A DNA stretch of 64,000 bases, taken from contig DATGMP010000107.1 in NCBI GenBank assembly GCA_035293565.1, positions 10,281 to 74,280 of the forward strand. Direction: 5' to 3'. The notes under the pieces are model-generated. The model worked only from the letters and a program-made list of their open reading frames with translations. It made no database searches and was not told the DNA's origin. This document shows positions 24,306 to 33,448 of the stretch, in pieces (the first letter of the stretch is position 1; every line of letters starts with the position of its first letter). Source of the stretch: DATGMP01 sp035293565 (GTDB lineage Bacteria; Pseudomonadota; Alphaproteobacteria; BOG-932; Roseiterribacteraceae). The position numbers and the translations under genes were made by a program.

Positions 24306-25849
24306 GCCTCAGGGTCTTTATACCGCGTGATTCGGGCGCAATTGCCGTCGGAGCCGACGAAGTCGCGGTGGCGCTCAACCGTGCCGCGGCTGCGCGAAAC
24401 CTCCCGGTTGAGATCGTTCGGACTGGATCGCGCGGGCTCTATTGGCTGGAGCCCATGGTCGAGATCGAGACGTCCGAAGGACGGATCGCCTACGGCCCGG
24501 TGGCGGCCGCCGATGCCGAGGCCCTGCTGGACGCGCCTGACGCGCACCCGCTCAGGCTCGGCAGGACCGAGGAAATTCCGTTCCTGAAGCGCCAGACCCG
24601 CTTGACCTTCGCCCGCTGCGGCATCGTCGATCCGCTCTCGATTGCCGATTCCCGCGCCCATGGGGGGTGGCGCGGGCTAACGCAAGCTCTGAAGCTCGGA
24701 CCGGCCGCGATTGTCGAAGAGGTGGTCAAGTCCGGCCTGCGCGGCCGGGGCGGCGCGGGTTTCCCGACCGGGATCAAATGGCGCACCGCGCGCGAAGCGC
24801 CGAGTCCTGAAAAGTACATCGTCTGCAACGCGGACGAGGGCGACTCCGGAACCTTCGCCGATCGGATGCTGATGGAGGGCGATCCCTTCCTCCTGATCGA
24901 GGGGATGATCATCGCCGGGATCGCAGTCGGCGCAGACAAGGGGTTCGTCTATATCCGGTCGGAATATCCGGCCGCGATCGGGATCATGGAGGAAGCCGTT
25001 GCCGAGGCACGGAAGGCCGGATATCTGGGCGCCTCCGTTGGAGGGTCGGCGCACGCCTTCGATATCGAGATCCGTGCCGGCGCCGGCGCTTATGTCTGTG
25101 GCGAGGAGACCTCGCTGCTGGACAGCCTGGAAGGCAAGCGCGGCCAGGTCCGGACCAAGCCACCCCTGCCCGCCCATCAGGGTCTCTTCGGCAAGCCGAC
25201 GATCATCAACAATGTGCTCACGCTGGCGGCCGTGCCGACGATCCTTGCGGAAGGCGCCGACTTCTATCGCGATTTCGGCCTGGGTCGGTCGCGCGGCACG
25301 ATGCCGATTCAGCTCGCCGGCAACATCAAACATGGCGGGCTGTTCGAGACGGCCTTCGGCGTGACGCTTGGCGAATTGGTGGACGAGATCGGTGGCGGCA
25401 CGGCCAGCGGCCGACCGGTACGGGCGGCGCAGGTCGGAGGGCCGCTCGGCGCCTATTTCCCGCGCGCCCTCTTCGACACGCCCTTCGACTACGAAGCTTT
25501 CGCCGCCAGGAACGGGTTGATCGGCCATGGCGGCGTCGTGGTGTTCGACGACACGGTAGATATGGCACGCCAGGCGCGCTTCGCGCTCGAATTCTGCGCC
25601 TTCGAATCTTGCGGGAAATGCACGCCCTGCCGGATCGGATCGGTGCGGGGCGTCGAGGTCGTCGACAAGATCCGGCAAGGCCAGGCGCCGGAGGCCAATA
25701 TCGCCCTGCTTGAGGATCTGTGCGAGACGCTGAAATACGGCTCGCTTTGCGCTCTCGGCGGATTCACCCCATATCCGGTGTTGAGCGCGCTCGAGCATTT
25801 TCGGGAAGATTTTACCGCGTCGGCCGCGATAATGGCCGACGCCGAGTGA
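24302..25849 (+). CDS. fdsB: NAD-dependent formate dehydrogenase beta subunit
   Basis: A 515-aa NuoF-like diaphorase subunit. It has an N-terminal thioredoxin-like [2Fe-2S]-type domain (about 1-110, with the Cys ligands not conserved), then the NADH/FMN-binding GLRGRGGAGFPTGIKW, the FMN motif NADEGDSGTFADR, GAGAYVCGEETSLLDSLEG, and the [4Fe-4S] site ESCGKCTPCRIG near residue 440. It passes formate electrons to NAD+. The ATG at 24302 gives the 4-nt overlap with fdsG; the in-frame GTG at 24296 adds two residues only. Confidence 0.94.
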   Translation: MSLRVFIPRDSGAIAVGADEVAVALNRAAAARNLPVEIVRTGSRGLYWLEPMVEIETSEGRIAYGPVAAADAEALLDAPDAHPLRLGRTEEIPFLKRQTRLTFARCGIVDPLSIADSRAHGGWRGLTQALKLGPAAIVEEVVKSGLRGRGGAGFPTGIKWRTAREAPSPEKYIVCNADEGDSGTFADRMLMEGDPFLLIEGMIIAGIAVGADKGFVYIRSEYPAAIGIMEEAVAEARKAGYLGASVGGSAHAFDIEIRAGAGAYVCGEETSLLDSLEGKRGQVRTKPPLPAHQGLFGKPTIINNVLTLAAVPTILAEGADFYRDFGLGRSRGTMPIQLAGNIKHGGLFETAFGVTLGELVDEIGGGTASGRPVRAAQVGGPLGAYFPRALFDTPFDYEAFAARNGLIGHGGVVVFDDTVDMARQARFALEFCAFESCGKCTPCRIGSVRGVEVVDKIRQGQAPEANIALLEDLCETLKYGSLCALGGFTPYPVLSALEHFREDFTASAAIMADAE

Positions 25850-25859
25850 GGAGGGCGCG

Positions 25860-28703
25860 ATGCCGCTCGTAGAGGAACGGGATCTCGGCACGCCGGAGCG
25901 CCGCTCGGACCGTGTGGTCTCTCTGACGATCGACGGGATGCCTGTCACCGTCCCCGAAGGCACTTCCGTCATGCGGGCGGCGGCGATTGCCGGCGTCCAA
26001 GTGCCCAAGCTCTGCGCTACGGATTCGCTGGAGGCTTTCGGCTCCTGTCGCCTTTGCCTGGTCGAGATCGCCGGGCGGCCCGGGACGCCGGCCTCGTGCA
26101 CGACGCCGGTTGCACCCGGCCTCGCAGTCTCGACCCAGACCGAGCGGCTGAAGAAGCTCCGGCGCGGCGTGATGGAGCTCTATATCTCCGACCATCCCCT
26201 CGATTGCCTCACCTGCGCCGCCAATGGCGATTGCGAGCTGCAGGACATGGCGGGGGCTGTCGGTCTGCGCGATGTGCGCTACGGCTACAATGGCGCGAAC
26301 CACCTCGATGCGGCCAAGGACGAATCCAATCCCTACTTCACCTTCGATCCGGCCAAATGCATCGTCTGCTCGCGCTGCGTACGTGCCTGCGACGAGGTCC
26401 AAGGCACGCTCGCGCTGACGATCGACGGGCGCGGCTTCGCATCGAAAATCTCCGCCAGTCAGGACGAGTCCTTCCTCGATTCCGAATGCGTGTCCTGTGG
26501 CGCCTGCGTGCAGGCCTGCCCGACCGCGACCCTCATCGAGAAGTCGGTCATCGACATCGGCCAGCCGGAGCATTCCGTCGTCACGACCTGCGCCTATTGC
26601 GGCGTCGGCTGCAGCTTCAAGGTCGAGATGCGCGGTGATGAAGTCGTGCGCATGGTGCCGTACAAGGACGGCAAGGCCAATCACGGCCATTCCTGCGTCA
26701 AGGGCCGCTTCGCGTGGGGCTACACAACCCACAAGGACCGGATCCTGAAGCCGATGATCCGGGAAAAGATCTCCGACCCTTGGCGCGAAGTCTCTTGGGA
26801 CGAAGCAATCGCGCGCGTAGCTTCCGAGTTCAAGCGTATCCAAGCGAAATACGGCAAAGGCTCGATCGGCGGCATCACCTCCTCGCGCTGCACGAACGAA
26901 GAGACCTTTCTCGTCCAGAAGCTCGTGCGCGCGGTGTTCGGTAACAACAATGTCGATACCTGCGCCCGCGTCTGCCATTCCCCGACCGGCTACGGCCTCT
27001 CGACCGCCTTCGGCACCTCGGCCGGCACACAGGATTTCGATTCGGTCGACGAGGCCGACGTGATCGTCGTCATCGGCGCAAACCCGACCGACGGCCATCC
27101 GGTCTTCGCGTCGCATATGAAGCAGCGCCTGCGCGCAGGCGCCAAGCTGATCGTCATCGATCCGCGCCGCATCGACCTGGTGCGCACGCCGCATATCGAG
27201 GCGGCGCATCACCTGCAGCTCCGCCCGGGCACCAATGTCGCGATGCTGAACGCGCTGTCGCACGTCATTGTGACCGAGGGACTCACCGACGAAGCCTTCG
27301 TGCGCGAGCGCTGCGACTGGGACGAGTTCCAGGATTGGGCGGCCTTCATGGCCGAAGAGCGCAACAGCCCGGAGGCGCTTGCCGCGACGACCGGCGTTCC
27401 GGCCGAGACGATTCGCGCGGCCGCGCGGCTCTACGCGAAGGGCGGCAATGCGGCGATCTATTACGGCCTCGGAGTCACCGAGCACAGCCAGGGCACGACC
27501 GCCGTCATGGCGATGGCGAACCTCGCCATGGCGACCGGCAATCTGGGCAAGCGAGGCGTGGGCGTGAATCCGCTCCGCGGTCAGAATAACGTCCAGGGCT
27601 CTTGTGATATGGGCTCATTCCCGCACGAGCTCTCGGGCTATCGCCATATCTCGAACGACGCCACGCGCGCGATGTTCGAGGCGCTGTGGCAGGTGAAGCT
27701 CGAACCCGAACCAGGCCTGCGCATCCCCAATATGTTGGACGCCGCCGTCGACGGCTCGTTCAAGGGCCTCTACATCCAGGGCGAGGACATCGCGCAATCC
27801 GATCCGGACACGCAGCACGTCACGGCCGGGCTGGCCGCGATGGAATGCATCGTTGTGCAGGACCTGTTCCTCAACGAGACGGCCAACTTTGCGCATGTCT
27901 TCCTGCCCGGCTCGACGTTCCTCGAGAAGGACGGAACCTTCATCAATGCCGAGCGGCGCATCGGGCGCGTGCGCAAGGTGATGCCGTCGAGGTCCGGCAT
28001 GGCCGATTGGGAGATCACGCTCGCCATTGCCAACGCAATGGGCATGAAGATGCATTACGACCACCCCTCCGAGATCATGGACGAGATCGCCCGGCTGACA
28101 CCGACCTTCGCCGGCGTATCGTTCGCCAAGCTCGACGAACTGGGTTCCGTGCAGTGGCCTTGTAACGAGAAAGCGCCCGAAGGCACGCCGATCATGCATG
28201 TCGGCGCCTTCGTTCGCGGCAAGGGCAAGTTCATGATCACCGAGTACGTGCCGACGGACGAGCGCTCGACGAACCGGTATCCGCTGCTGCTCACGACCGG
28301 CCGCATTCTCTCGCAGTACAATGTCGGCGCGCAAACCCGCCGAACAGAAAATGTCGCCTGGCATAAGGCGGATCTGCTCGAGATCCATCCGCACGATGCC
28401 GAGCAGCGCGGCATCCGCGACGGCGACTGGGTGAAGCTCGCGAGCCGCGTGGGCGCGACCTCGCTGCGCGCGACGGTGACGGATCGTGTTGCGCCCGGCG
28501 TGGTTTATACGACCTTTCACCACCCCGAGACGCAAGCGAACGTCGTCACGACCGAATTCTCGGACTGGGCGACCAATTGCCCCGAGTACAAGGTGACAGC
28601 GGTACAGGTCTCGCCTTCGAACGGACCGACCGAATGGCAGGTCCATTACACCGAGCTCGAGGCGCACAATCGTCGGATCGCCGAGGTCGAAGCAGCGGAA
28701 TGA
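25860..28703 (+). CDS. fdsA: NAD-dependent formate dehydrogenase alpha subunit (Mo-bisMGD)
   Basis: A 947-aa molybdenum formate dehydrogenase. The N-terminal NuoG-like part has a [2Fe-2S] domain (FGSCRLCLVEI), a His/Cys site (HPLDCLTCAANGDCELQ), and two ferredoxin [4Fe-4S] sites (CIVCSRCVRAC, CVSCGACVQACP). The catalytic part starts with the [4Fe-4S] motif CAYCGVGCSF. The Mo ligand is Cys (in CARVCHSPTG), not selenocysteine: no in-frame TGA is present. MGD-binding motifs (NPLRGQNNVQGSCDMG; TTGRILSQYNVG) follow. It oxidises formate to CO2 in the cytoplasm and can run in reverse in this family. It is 10 nt from fdsB and overlaps fdhD by 4 nt. Confidence 0.95.
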   Translation: MPLVEERDLGTPERRSDRVVSLTIDGMPVTVPEGTSVMRAAAIAGVQVPKLCATDSLEAFGSCRLCLVEIAGRPGTPASCTTPVAPGLAVSTQTERLKKLRRGVMELYISDHPLDCLTCAANGDCELQDMAGAVGLRDVRYGYNGANHLDAAKDESNPYFTFDPAKCIVCSRCVRACDEVQGTLALTIDGRGFASKISASQDESFLDSECVSCGACVQACPTATLIEKSVIDIGQPEHSVVTTCAYCGVGCSFKVEMRGDEVVRMVPYKDGKANHGHSCVKGRFAWGYTTHKDRILKPMIREKISDPWREVSWDEAIARVASEFKRIQAKYGKGSIGGITSSRCTNEETFLVQKLVRAVFGNNNVDTCARVCHSPTGYGLSTAFGTSAGTQDFDSVDEADVIVVIGANPTDGHPVFASHMKQRLRAGAKLIVIDPRRIDLVRTPHIEAAHHLQLRPGTNVAMLNALSHVIVTEGLTDEAFVRERCDWDEFQDWAAFMAEERNSPEALAATTGVPAETIRAAARLYAKGGNAAIYYGLGVTEHSQGTTAVMAMANLAMATGNLGKRGVGVNPLRGQNNVQGSCDMGSFPHELSGYRHISNDATRAMFEALWQVKLEPEPGLRIPNMLDAAVDGSFKGLYIQGEDIAQSDPDTQHVTAGLAAMECIVVQDLFLNETANFAHVFLPGSTFLEKDGTFINAERRIGRVRKVMPSRSGMADWEITLAIANAMGMKMHYDHPSEIMDEIARLTPTFAGVSFAKLDELGSVQWPCNEKAPEGTPIMHVGAFVRGKGKFMITEYVPTDERSTNRYPLLLTTGRILSQYNVGAQTRRTENVAWHKADLLEIHPHDAEQRGIRDGDWVKLASRVGATSLRATVTDRVAPGVVYTTFHHPETQANVVTTEFSDWATNCPEYKVTAVQVSPSNGPTEWQVHYTELEAHNRRIAEVEAAE

Positions 28704-29533
28704 CCCGACAGGCTCCGCCAAAGCCGCTCGTAAAGGTGCCTTGCACCGCGTCGGTCGGCGGCGTGTTCCGCCGCGGCGAGAGAACGGTGCCGGAAGAGAC
28801 CGCAATCGCATTCACCTACGATCGCTGCGCGCACGCGGTGATGATGGCGACACCGGTCGATCTGGAAGATTTCGCAGTCGGCTTCAGCCTGTCGGAAGGA
28901 ATTATCTCGGCGCCGGATGAGATCACCCAGCTCGAGATCGTCACTGATGACCTCGGCATCGAGCTTCGCATGTCCTTGGCCGAAGGGAGGATGGAGCACT
29001 GGATCGAACGGCGCCGCTATCTCGCAGGCCCGACCGGCTGCGGAATCTGCGGCATTGAGAGTCTGGAAGAAGCGATGCGTCCGTCAGCGATCGTGAACAC
29101 TGAGCTGCATGTCACACCGGAGGCGATTTCGTCGGCGATGGAACTCCTTTCGAAATCGCAGCCGTTGAATCGCGAAAGCCGCGCGATCCACGCCGCCGGC
29201 TTCTGGACTCCGGCTCGAGGGCTCGTCGCTGTACGCGAGGATGTCGGCCGGCACAACGCGCTCGATAAGCTGGCGGGCGCACTGGCCCAAGCGGGCGTGC
29301 CGAGGGGCGCGGGTATCGTGCTGCTGACCAGCCGCGTCTCGATCGAGATGGTGCAGAAGACTGCGCGCCTCGGCACCCCGATCCTGGTCGCGGTGTCTGC
29401 GCCGACCGCGCTCGCCGTCCGCACCGCCGAAGCCGCCGGCATCACGCTGATCGCCGTGGCGCGCGGCCGCGACTTCGAGATCTTCACGCGACCCGAACGC
29501 ATCGAATACGATCGAGCCCTCAATGTCGCCTGA
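28700..29533 (+). CDS. fdhD: Formate dehydrogenase accessory sulfurtransferase FdhD
   Basis: A 277-aa FdhD protein. It transfers sulfur from a cysteine desulfurase to the Mo cofactor and is needed for an active FdsA. The conserved CxxC is GPTGCGICGIESLEE (residues about 108-122), with AAGFWTPARGLVAVREDVGRHNALDKL in the core. ATG 28700 overlaps the fdsA stop by 4 nt and begins the homologous region; the open frame to 28577 lies inside fdsA in another frame. Confidence 0.95.
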   Translation: MTRQAPPKPLVKVPCTASVGGVFRRGERTVPEETAIAFTYDRCAHAVMMATPVDLEDFAVGFSLSEGIISAPDEITQLEIVTDDLGIELRMSLAEGRMEHWIERRRYLAGPTGCGICGIESLEEAMRPSAIVNTELHVTPEAISSAMELLSKSQPLNRESRAIHAAGFWTPARGLVAVREDVGRHNALDKLAGALAQAGVPRGAGIVLLTSRVSIEMVQKTARLGTPILVAVSAPTALAVRTAEAAGITLIAVARGRDFEIFTRPERIEYDRALNVA

Positions 29534-29732
29534 GAAGCTGGTCATGATGGCCAACCAAATCGGCAAATTCTTCGAGAGCCAGCCGCACGGGGACGCCGTC
29601 GCCGCGATCGCAGATCACCTGAAGAAGTTCTGGGAGCCCCGGATGCGCGCGCAAATCCTTGCACATCTCGATCAAGGCGGCGCGGGCTTGGATCCGCCTG
29701 TGCTGAAGGCCGTGCAGAGCCTGAAAGCGTGA
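29523..29732 (+). CDS. fdsD: Formate dehydrogenase delta subunit FdsD
   Basis: A 69-aa protein with the FdsD pattern: KLVMMANQIGKFFESQPH, AIADHLKKFWEPRMRAQI and a short helical tail. FdsD is a small helper subunit in FdsABG-type enzymes, needed for full activity and cofactor insertion. It overlaps the end of fdhD by 11 nt and lies 1 nt from mobB, so the operon fdsGBA-fdhD-fdsD is complete. Confidence 0.92.
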   Translation: MSPEKLVMMANQIGKFFESQPHGDAVAAIADHLKKFWEPRMRAQILAHLDQGGAGLDPPVLKAVQSLKA

Positions 29733-29733
29733 G

Positions 29734-30228
29734 ATGCCGCGCCTGGTCGGCATCGCAGGCTGGAGCGGAAGCGGAAAGACGACGCTGCTGTCGAAACTCA
29801 TCCCCGTGCTGATCGCGCGCGGCATTACGGTTTCGACCATAAAGCACGCGCACCACGCCTTCGATGTCGATCAGCCGGGAAAGGACAGTTACGCCCATCG
29901 CCGGGCAGGCGCGACCGAAGTGCTGGTCTCCTCTTCCAATCGGTTTGCACTGATGCATGAGCTGCGCGGAGCACCCGAGCCGACGCTGAGCGATCTGCTG
30001 GCGCGCTTGGCGCCGGTCGATCTCGTGATCGTCGAAGGCTTCAAACGCGACCCGATCCCGAAGATCGAGATTCATCGACCCGAAGTCGGGAAGCCGTTGC
30101 TCTATCCCGACGATCCGGCCATCGTCGCGTTGGCGAGTCCGACGAGGCTCGAAGGATCGACAATCCCTTGGTTGCCGTTGAATGAGCCGGAGATGATTGC
30201 CGATTTCGTTTTAGGGCTTCGCGGCTAA
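29734..30228 (+). CDS. mobB: Molybdopterin-guanine dinucleotide biosynthesis adapter MobB
   Basis: A 164-aa P-loop GTPase. The Walker A GIAGWSGSGKTTLL (residues 6-19), STIKHAHHAFDVDQPGKDS and DLVIVEGFKRDPIPKIEI are MobB signatures. MobB helps MobA load GMP onto molybdopterin, giving the MGD cofactor that FdsA requires. Its place after fdsD ties cofactor maturation to the enzyme. mobA is not in the window. Confidence 0.94.
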   Translation: MPRLVGIAGWSGSGKTTLLSKLIPVLIARGITVSTIKHAHHAFDVDQPGKDSYAHRRAGATEVLVSSSNRFALMHELRGAPEPTLSDLLARLAPVDLVIVEGFKRDPIPKIEIHRPEVGKPLLYPDDPAIVALASPTRLEGSTIPWLPLNEPEMIADFVLGLRG

Positions 30229-30239
30229 CAAGTTCCAGA

Positions 30240-30310
30240 TCGTCATCCCCGTACGGGCATCCACGCGAAACGGCTGGATCCGAGTGGATGCCCGCAATAA
30301 ATGCGGGCAT
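30240..30310. repeat. Nested palindromic repeat between convergent genes
   Basis: Two inverted repeats overlap here: GGGCATCCAC (30255-30264) with GTGGATGCCC (30284-30293), and ATGCCCGCA (30288-30296) with TGCGGGCAT (30302-30310). The start CGTCATCCCCG resembles the CGTCATTCCCG elements at 12408 and 55780. Only one of the two hairpins can form at a time. It sits between the convergent mobB and SDR genes, so it may act as a bidirectional terminator, although no U-run follows. Confidence 0.65.
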
Positions 30311-30331
30311 GATGCCGCAGCTCCCACTCGA

Positions 30332-31093
30332 TCACCCGAAATAGGCTTGCCCTCCATCCAGGGGTAGTGTGACCCCGGTCACGTAGGCCGAATCCGGTCC
30401 GCAGAGGAACACGACCGCGCGGCCGATATCGGTCTCGGGATCGCCAACCCTGCCCACCGGCACGGTGTCCAAAAATGCTTTCGTGCCGACAGGATCGGCC
30501 GCAATCCAGTCCTTGAGCGCCGGGCTCATCGAGAGCGGCGCGATGGTGTTGACCCGGATATTGTCGGCCGCCCATTCATGCGCCGCCGCGCGCGTTAGCG
30601 AACGGATCGCCTGCTTGGCCGCTGCATAGATGCTGAAGCCTTTCGGATCCCATCGCACCGCGGACGCCGAAGCCAGGTTGATGATGTGTCCGCCGCCGCG
30701 GGCCTTCAGATGCGGATGAACCGCCTTCATGAAGCGGAAGGCGGCGAAGGGACCGGAATCGAAAGTCTCCGTGAACTGCTGGTCGCTAAGATCATCGAGC
30801 AGCCCCAGATGAACGATCTGGGCGTTGTTCACAACGATGTCGATACCGCCGAAAGCGGCGATCGCGCGATCGATCGTCGCCTGTATATCCGCCGGCTTGC
30901 ATACGTCACAGAGCACCGACACCGATCGGCCGCCCGCCTGCTTGATGAGGTCGGCCGTGCGCGCGACCTTGGCCTCGGTGCGACCTGCCGCGACGATCGC
31001 GGCGCCTTCTTTCGCCAACGCGAGCGCGATCCCCTCGCCCACGCCCTGCCCCGCGCCGGTAACGATCGCAACCTTGCCGTTCAGAATGCCCAT
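30332..31093 (-). CDS. SDR family oxidoreductase, tandem copy A
   Basis: A 253-aa SDR with TGAGQGVG, the unusual VNNAQ (for NNAG), and an intact catalytic set Ser143, Tyr156 and Lys160 (IYAAAKQAIRSL). It is strikingly similar to the next gene upstream (31110-31871), of the same length, 16 nt away, so the pair is a recent tandem duplication. A third, more diverged copy lies at 51262-52023. ATG 31093 matches the start of the paralogs. The substrate is not evident. Confidence 0.88.
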   Translation of the reverse strand: MGILNGKVAIVTGAGQGVGEGIALALAKEGAAIVAAGRTEAKVARTADLIKQAGGRSVSVLCDVCKPADIQATIDRAIAAFGGIDIVVNNAQIVHLGLLDDLSDQQFTETFDSGPFAAFRFMKAVHPHLKARGGGHIINLASASAVRWDPKGFSIYAAAKQAIRSLTRAAAHEWAADNIRVNTIAPLSMSPALKDWIAADPVGTKAFLDTVPVGRVGDPETDIGRAVVFLCGPDSAYVTGVTLPLDGGQAYFG

Positions 31094-31109
31094 GCGTGTC
31101 CTCCTCGAA

Positions 31110-31871
31110 TCAGCCGAAATAGGCTTGGCCCCCATCGAGCGGCAGCGTGATCCCGTTGACGTAAGCGGAGTCCGCGCTGCAAAGGAAGACGACCGCACGG
31201 CCGATGTCGGTCTCGGAGTTGCCGACACGACCCAGCGGGACAGTATCCAGGAAGGCTTTCGAGCCGACCGGGTCGTTCTCGATCCAGCCTTCCATGCCCG
31301 GTGTCATCGCGATCGGCGCGATCGTGTTCACGCGGATATTGTCGACCGCCCATTCATGCGCAGCCGCGCGCGATAAGGAGCGGATCGCCTGCTTGGCCGC
31401 GGCGTAGATGCCGTAGATTTTCGAATCCCACCGTACCGCGCTCGAGCTCGCCAAATTGATAATGAATCCGCCGCCGCGGGCCTTCAGATGCGGATGCACC
31501 GCCTTCATGAAGCGGAAGGTCGCGAAAGGACCTGAATCGAAAGTCTCGGTGAATTGCTGATCGGTCAGATCGTCGAGCAGGCCCAAATGAACCGTCTGCG
31601 CGTTGTTCACGAGGATGTCGACGCCGCCGAAGGTTGCGATCGTCCGATCGATGGTGGCCTGGATGTCGGCCGGCTTGTTCACGTCGCATAGGACCGAGAG
31701 CGCGCGGCCGCCATTCTTCTGGATCGTATGAGCCGTGCGCGCGACCTTGGATTCGGTTCGGCCGCCGCACACGACAGCAGCGCCTTCCTTCGCCAGCGCG
31801 AAGGCGATGCCCTCGCCGACCCCCTGGCCTGCGCCGGTCACGATTGCCACCTTGCCGTCGAGAATCCCCAT
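31110..31871 (-). CDS. SDR family oxidoreductase, tandem copy B
   Basis: A 253-aa SDR, the upstream member of the tandem pair. It shares with copy A the segments GILDGKVAIVTGAGQGVGEGI, VNNAQTVHLGLLDDL, FTETFDSGPFATFRFMKAVHPHLKARGGG and GRVGNSETDIGRAVVFLC. Catalytic Ser143, Tyr156, Lys160 are intact. Both copies start with a GAGGCGCGAGCG- or GGAGGAC-like ribosome site. Probably expressed from the promoter in the 31872-32056 divergent gap. Confidence 0.88.
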   Translation of the reverse strand: MGILDGKVAIVTGAGQGVGEGIAFALAKEGAAVVCGGRTESKVARTAHTIQKNGGRALSVLCDVNKPADIQATIDRTIATFGGVDILVNNAQTVHLGLLDDLTDQQFTETFDSGPFATFRFMKAVHPHLKARGGGFIINLASSSAVRWDSKIYGIYAAAKQAIRSLSRAAAHEWAVDNIRVNTIAPIAMTPGMEGWIENDPVGSKAFLDTVPLGRVGNSETDIGRAVVFLCSADSAYVNGITLPLDGGQAYFG

Positions 31872-31957
31872 CGCTCGCGCCTCCTCGCATCTGTTCGCCC
31901 GCCTTGGCGGTCCAACTTGCTCCGAGCCCGACTATCGAGCCAAAAAGGCGACGAGTC

Positions 31958-31989
31958 ACGGGTCTTGGCGAACGGGTCTTGGCGAACGG
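31958..31989. repeat. 14-bp tandem duplication in a promoter gap
   Basis: Two exact copies of ACGGGTCTTGGCGA (31958-31971 and 31972-31985) plus four bases of a third. The repeat lies in the 185-bp gap between the tandem SDR genes and the amidohydrolase gene. It may alter spacing between promoter or operator elements; otherwise it is a replication-slippage scar. Confidence 0.7.
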
Positions 31990-32056
31990 CACGTAGGCGT
32001 AGCGTTGCGCTTCATATCGGCGTATTCTTGACTGCAAAGCGCCAGGGAGGACACGA

Positions 32057-33232
32057 ATGCAGGGCATCATCGACGTCGACGCGCATTTCGAGCCCGGCGA
32101 GGACTGGCTGGAGCCTTATCCCAAGCTCGCGGCCAAGCTCCCCAAGCTTCAACCGGCGCTGCTCGCGGTCGAAACGATCTGCGGCGATCTGCTCCGCGAC
32201 GTTCCCGAAGAAAAGCGACCACCCCTCCCGGAGCTGCTGCCGCCGGGTCTCCTCACCCTGTTCGGACAAGAAAAAGCCGGTGAAAAGGAGCGGCGCGCGG
32301 AATTCGAAGGGAAGAACCAGTTCCAGGTCGCCAACGCCCAGGCTCGGCTCAAATGGATCGACGAGCAGGGCATCGCGATCCAGAACGTGATTTGCCTGTC
32401 CGGCATCGCGCACACGACCTTCATCGAAGATCGCGAGCTGCGTCGTGAGACGCTGGCCACCGCCAACAGCTGGCTCGCCGACACTTGTGCCGCGTCCGGC
32501 GGCCGCCTGCTGCCGGTTACCTGCCTCGATTATGCGGATATCGGCTGGGCTGTGAAGGAATTGACCCGGATGCGCGGCAAGGGCAGCCGCATCTTTCTCA
32601 TCCCCGCCTATCCGGTGAACGGTGTTGCACCGGTCCATCCGAGCTGGGACCCGCTTTGGTCGGCAGCGACCGATCTCGGCATGGCGCCGATGCTGCACAC
32701 CGGTTTCGAGCATATGCGCTTCGACCCCGGCTGGGCGAACAATGGGCAGGACGTCACCTTCCTTCGCCAGCTCGGCGGCGCGCACCGCCATGTGGCGCCG
32801 ATGACGCTGCTCAACGCGATGATCTATAGCGGCTTGTTCCACCGGCATCCGAAGCTCACGGTGCTGCTGGCCGAGGTGGGCGTCGGCTGGCTACCCTTCA
32901 TGTATCGCGACATCGACGACCGCATTTCACCGACCGCGGAACTGTTCCTCGGCAAATGGAAGTACCCGCTGAAGCCCAGCGAATATTTGGCTCAGCACAT
33001 TCGCGGAACCCCGCTCTCGGGCGGCAATGACACGCCGCTCTCCAAGATCATGGAGGATCTGCCGGAAGGGATGATCCTCTTCTCCTCCGACTTCCCGCAT
33101 TTCGAAGGCTTCTCGGACCCCGCGGCCTATTACCAGACCGCTCTGGCGGATGTTTCGGCGACGCGAAAGGAAAGCTTCTTCCATGGCTCTGCCGAAGCGA
33201 TATTCGCGCGCATGGGCGATCCTATAAATTGA
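32057..33232 (+). CDS. Amidohydrolase family protein (amidohydrolase-2)
   Basis: A 391-aa TIM-barrel metal-dependent hydrolase. The N-terminal D-x-H metal site is DVDAHFEP (residues 6-13), followed by HTGFEHMRF, PKLTVLLAEVGVGWLPFMYRDID and the C-terminal ILFSSDFPHFEG aspartate. This group includes decarboxylases and ring-opening hydrolases of aromatic and cyclic acids. Start ATG 32057 has an AGGGAGGACAC ribosome site. It diverges from the tandem SDRs and is followed by an NTF2-like gene; it may hydrolyse a ring-cleavage intermediate, which is inference. Confidence 0.85.
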   Translation: MQGIIDVDAHFEPGEDWLEPYPKLAAKLPKLQPALLAVETICGDLLRDVPEEKRPPLPELLPPGLLTLFGQEKAGEKERRAEFEGKNQFQVANAQARLKWIDEQGIAIQNVICLSGIAHTTFIEDRELRRETLATANSWLADTCAASGGRLLPVTCLDYADIGWAVKELTRMRGKGSRIFLIPAYPVNGVAPVHPSWDPLWSAATDLGMAPMLHTGFEHMRFDPGWANNGQDVTFLRQLGGAHRHVAPMTLLNAMIYSGLFHRHPKLTVLLAEVGVGWLPFMYRDIDDRISPTAELFLGKWKYPLKPSEYLAQHIRGTPLSGGNDTPLSKIMEDLPEGMILFSSDFPHFEGFSDPAAYYQTALADVSATRKESFFHGSAEAIFARMGDPIN

Positions 33233-33448
33233 AGAACGAGCTTTAGACGGCAGTAATCGAAAGGATTACGGCCTACCCTCATAAATCTGGAAGCGATAAA
33301 TATCTTCGGCAGCGCACACCGAGAAGCTTCGGTCCGAGGTCGAGCGCTTCCTGGGATCACTCCGCGCCGCCTGAGTTCCACAGGGGGTAGCAGCTTCAGG
33401 AACGGCTCGCTCGACTCTAGGCAATCGCCAGAAGCGACAGGGGGAGAT

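Noticed and set aside
25812..27485. Long minus-strand frame opposite fdsA
   Set aside because: Shadow of fdsA; composition and lack of motifs show it is non-coding.
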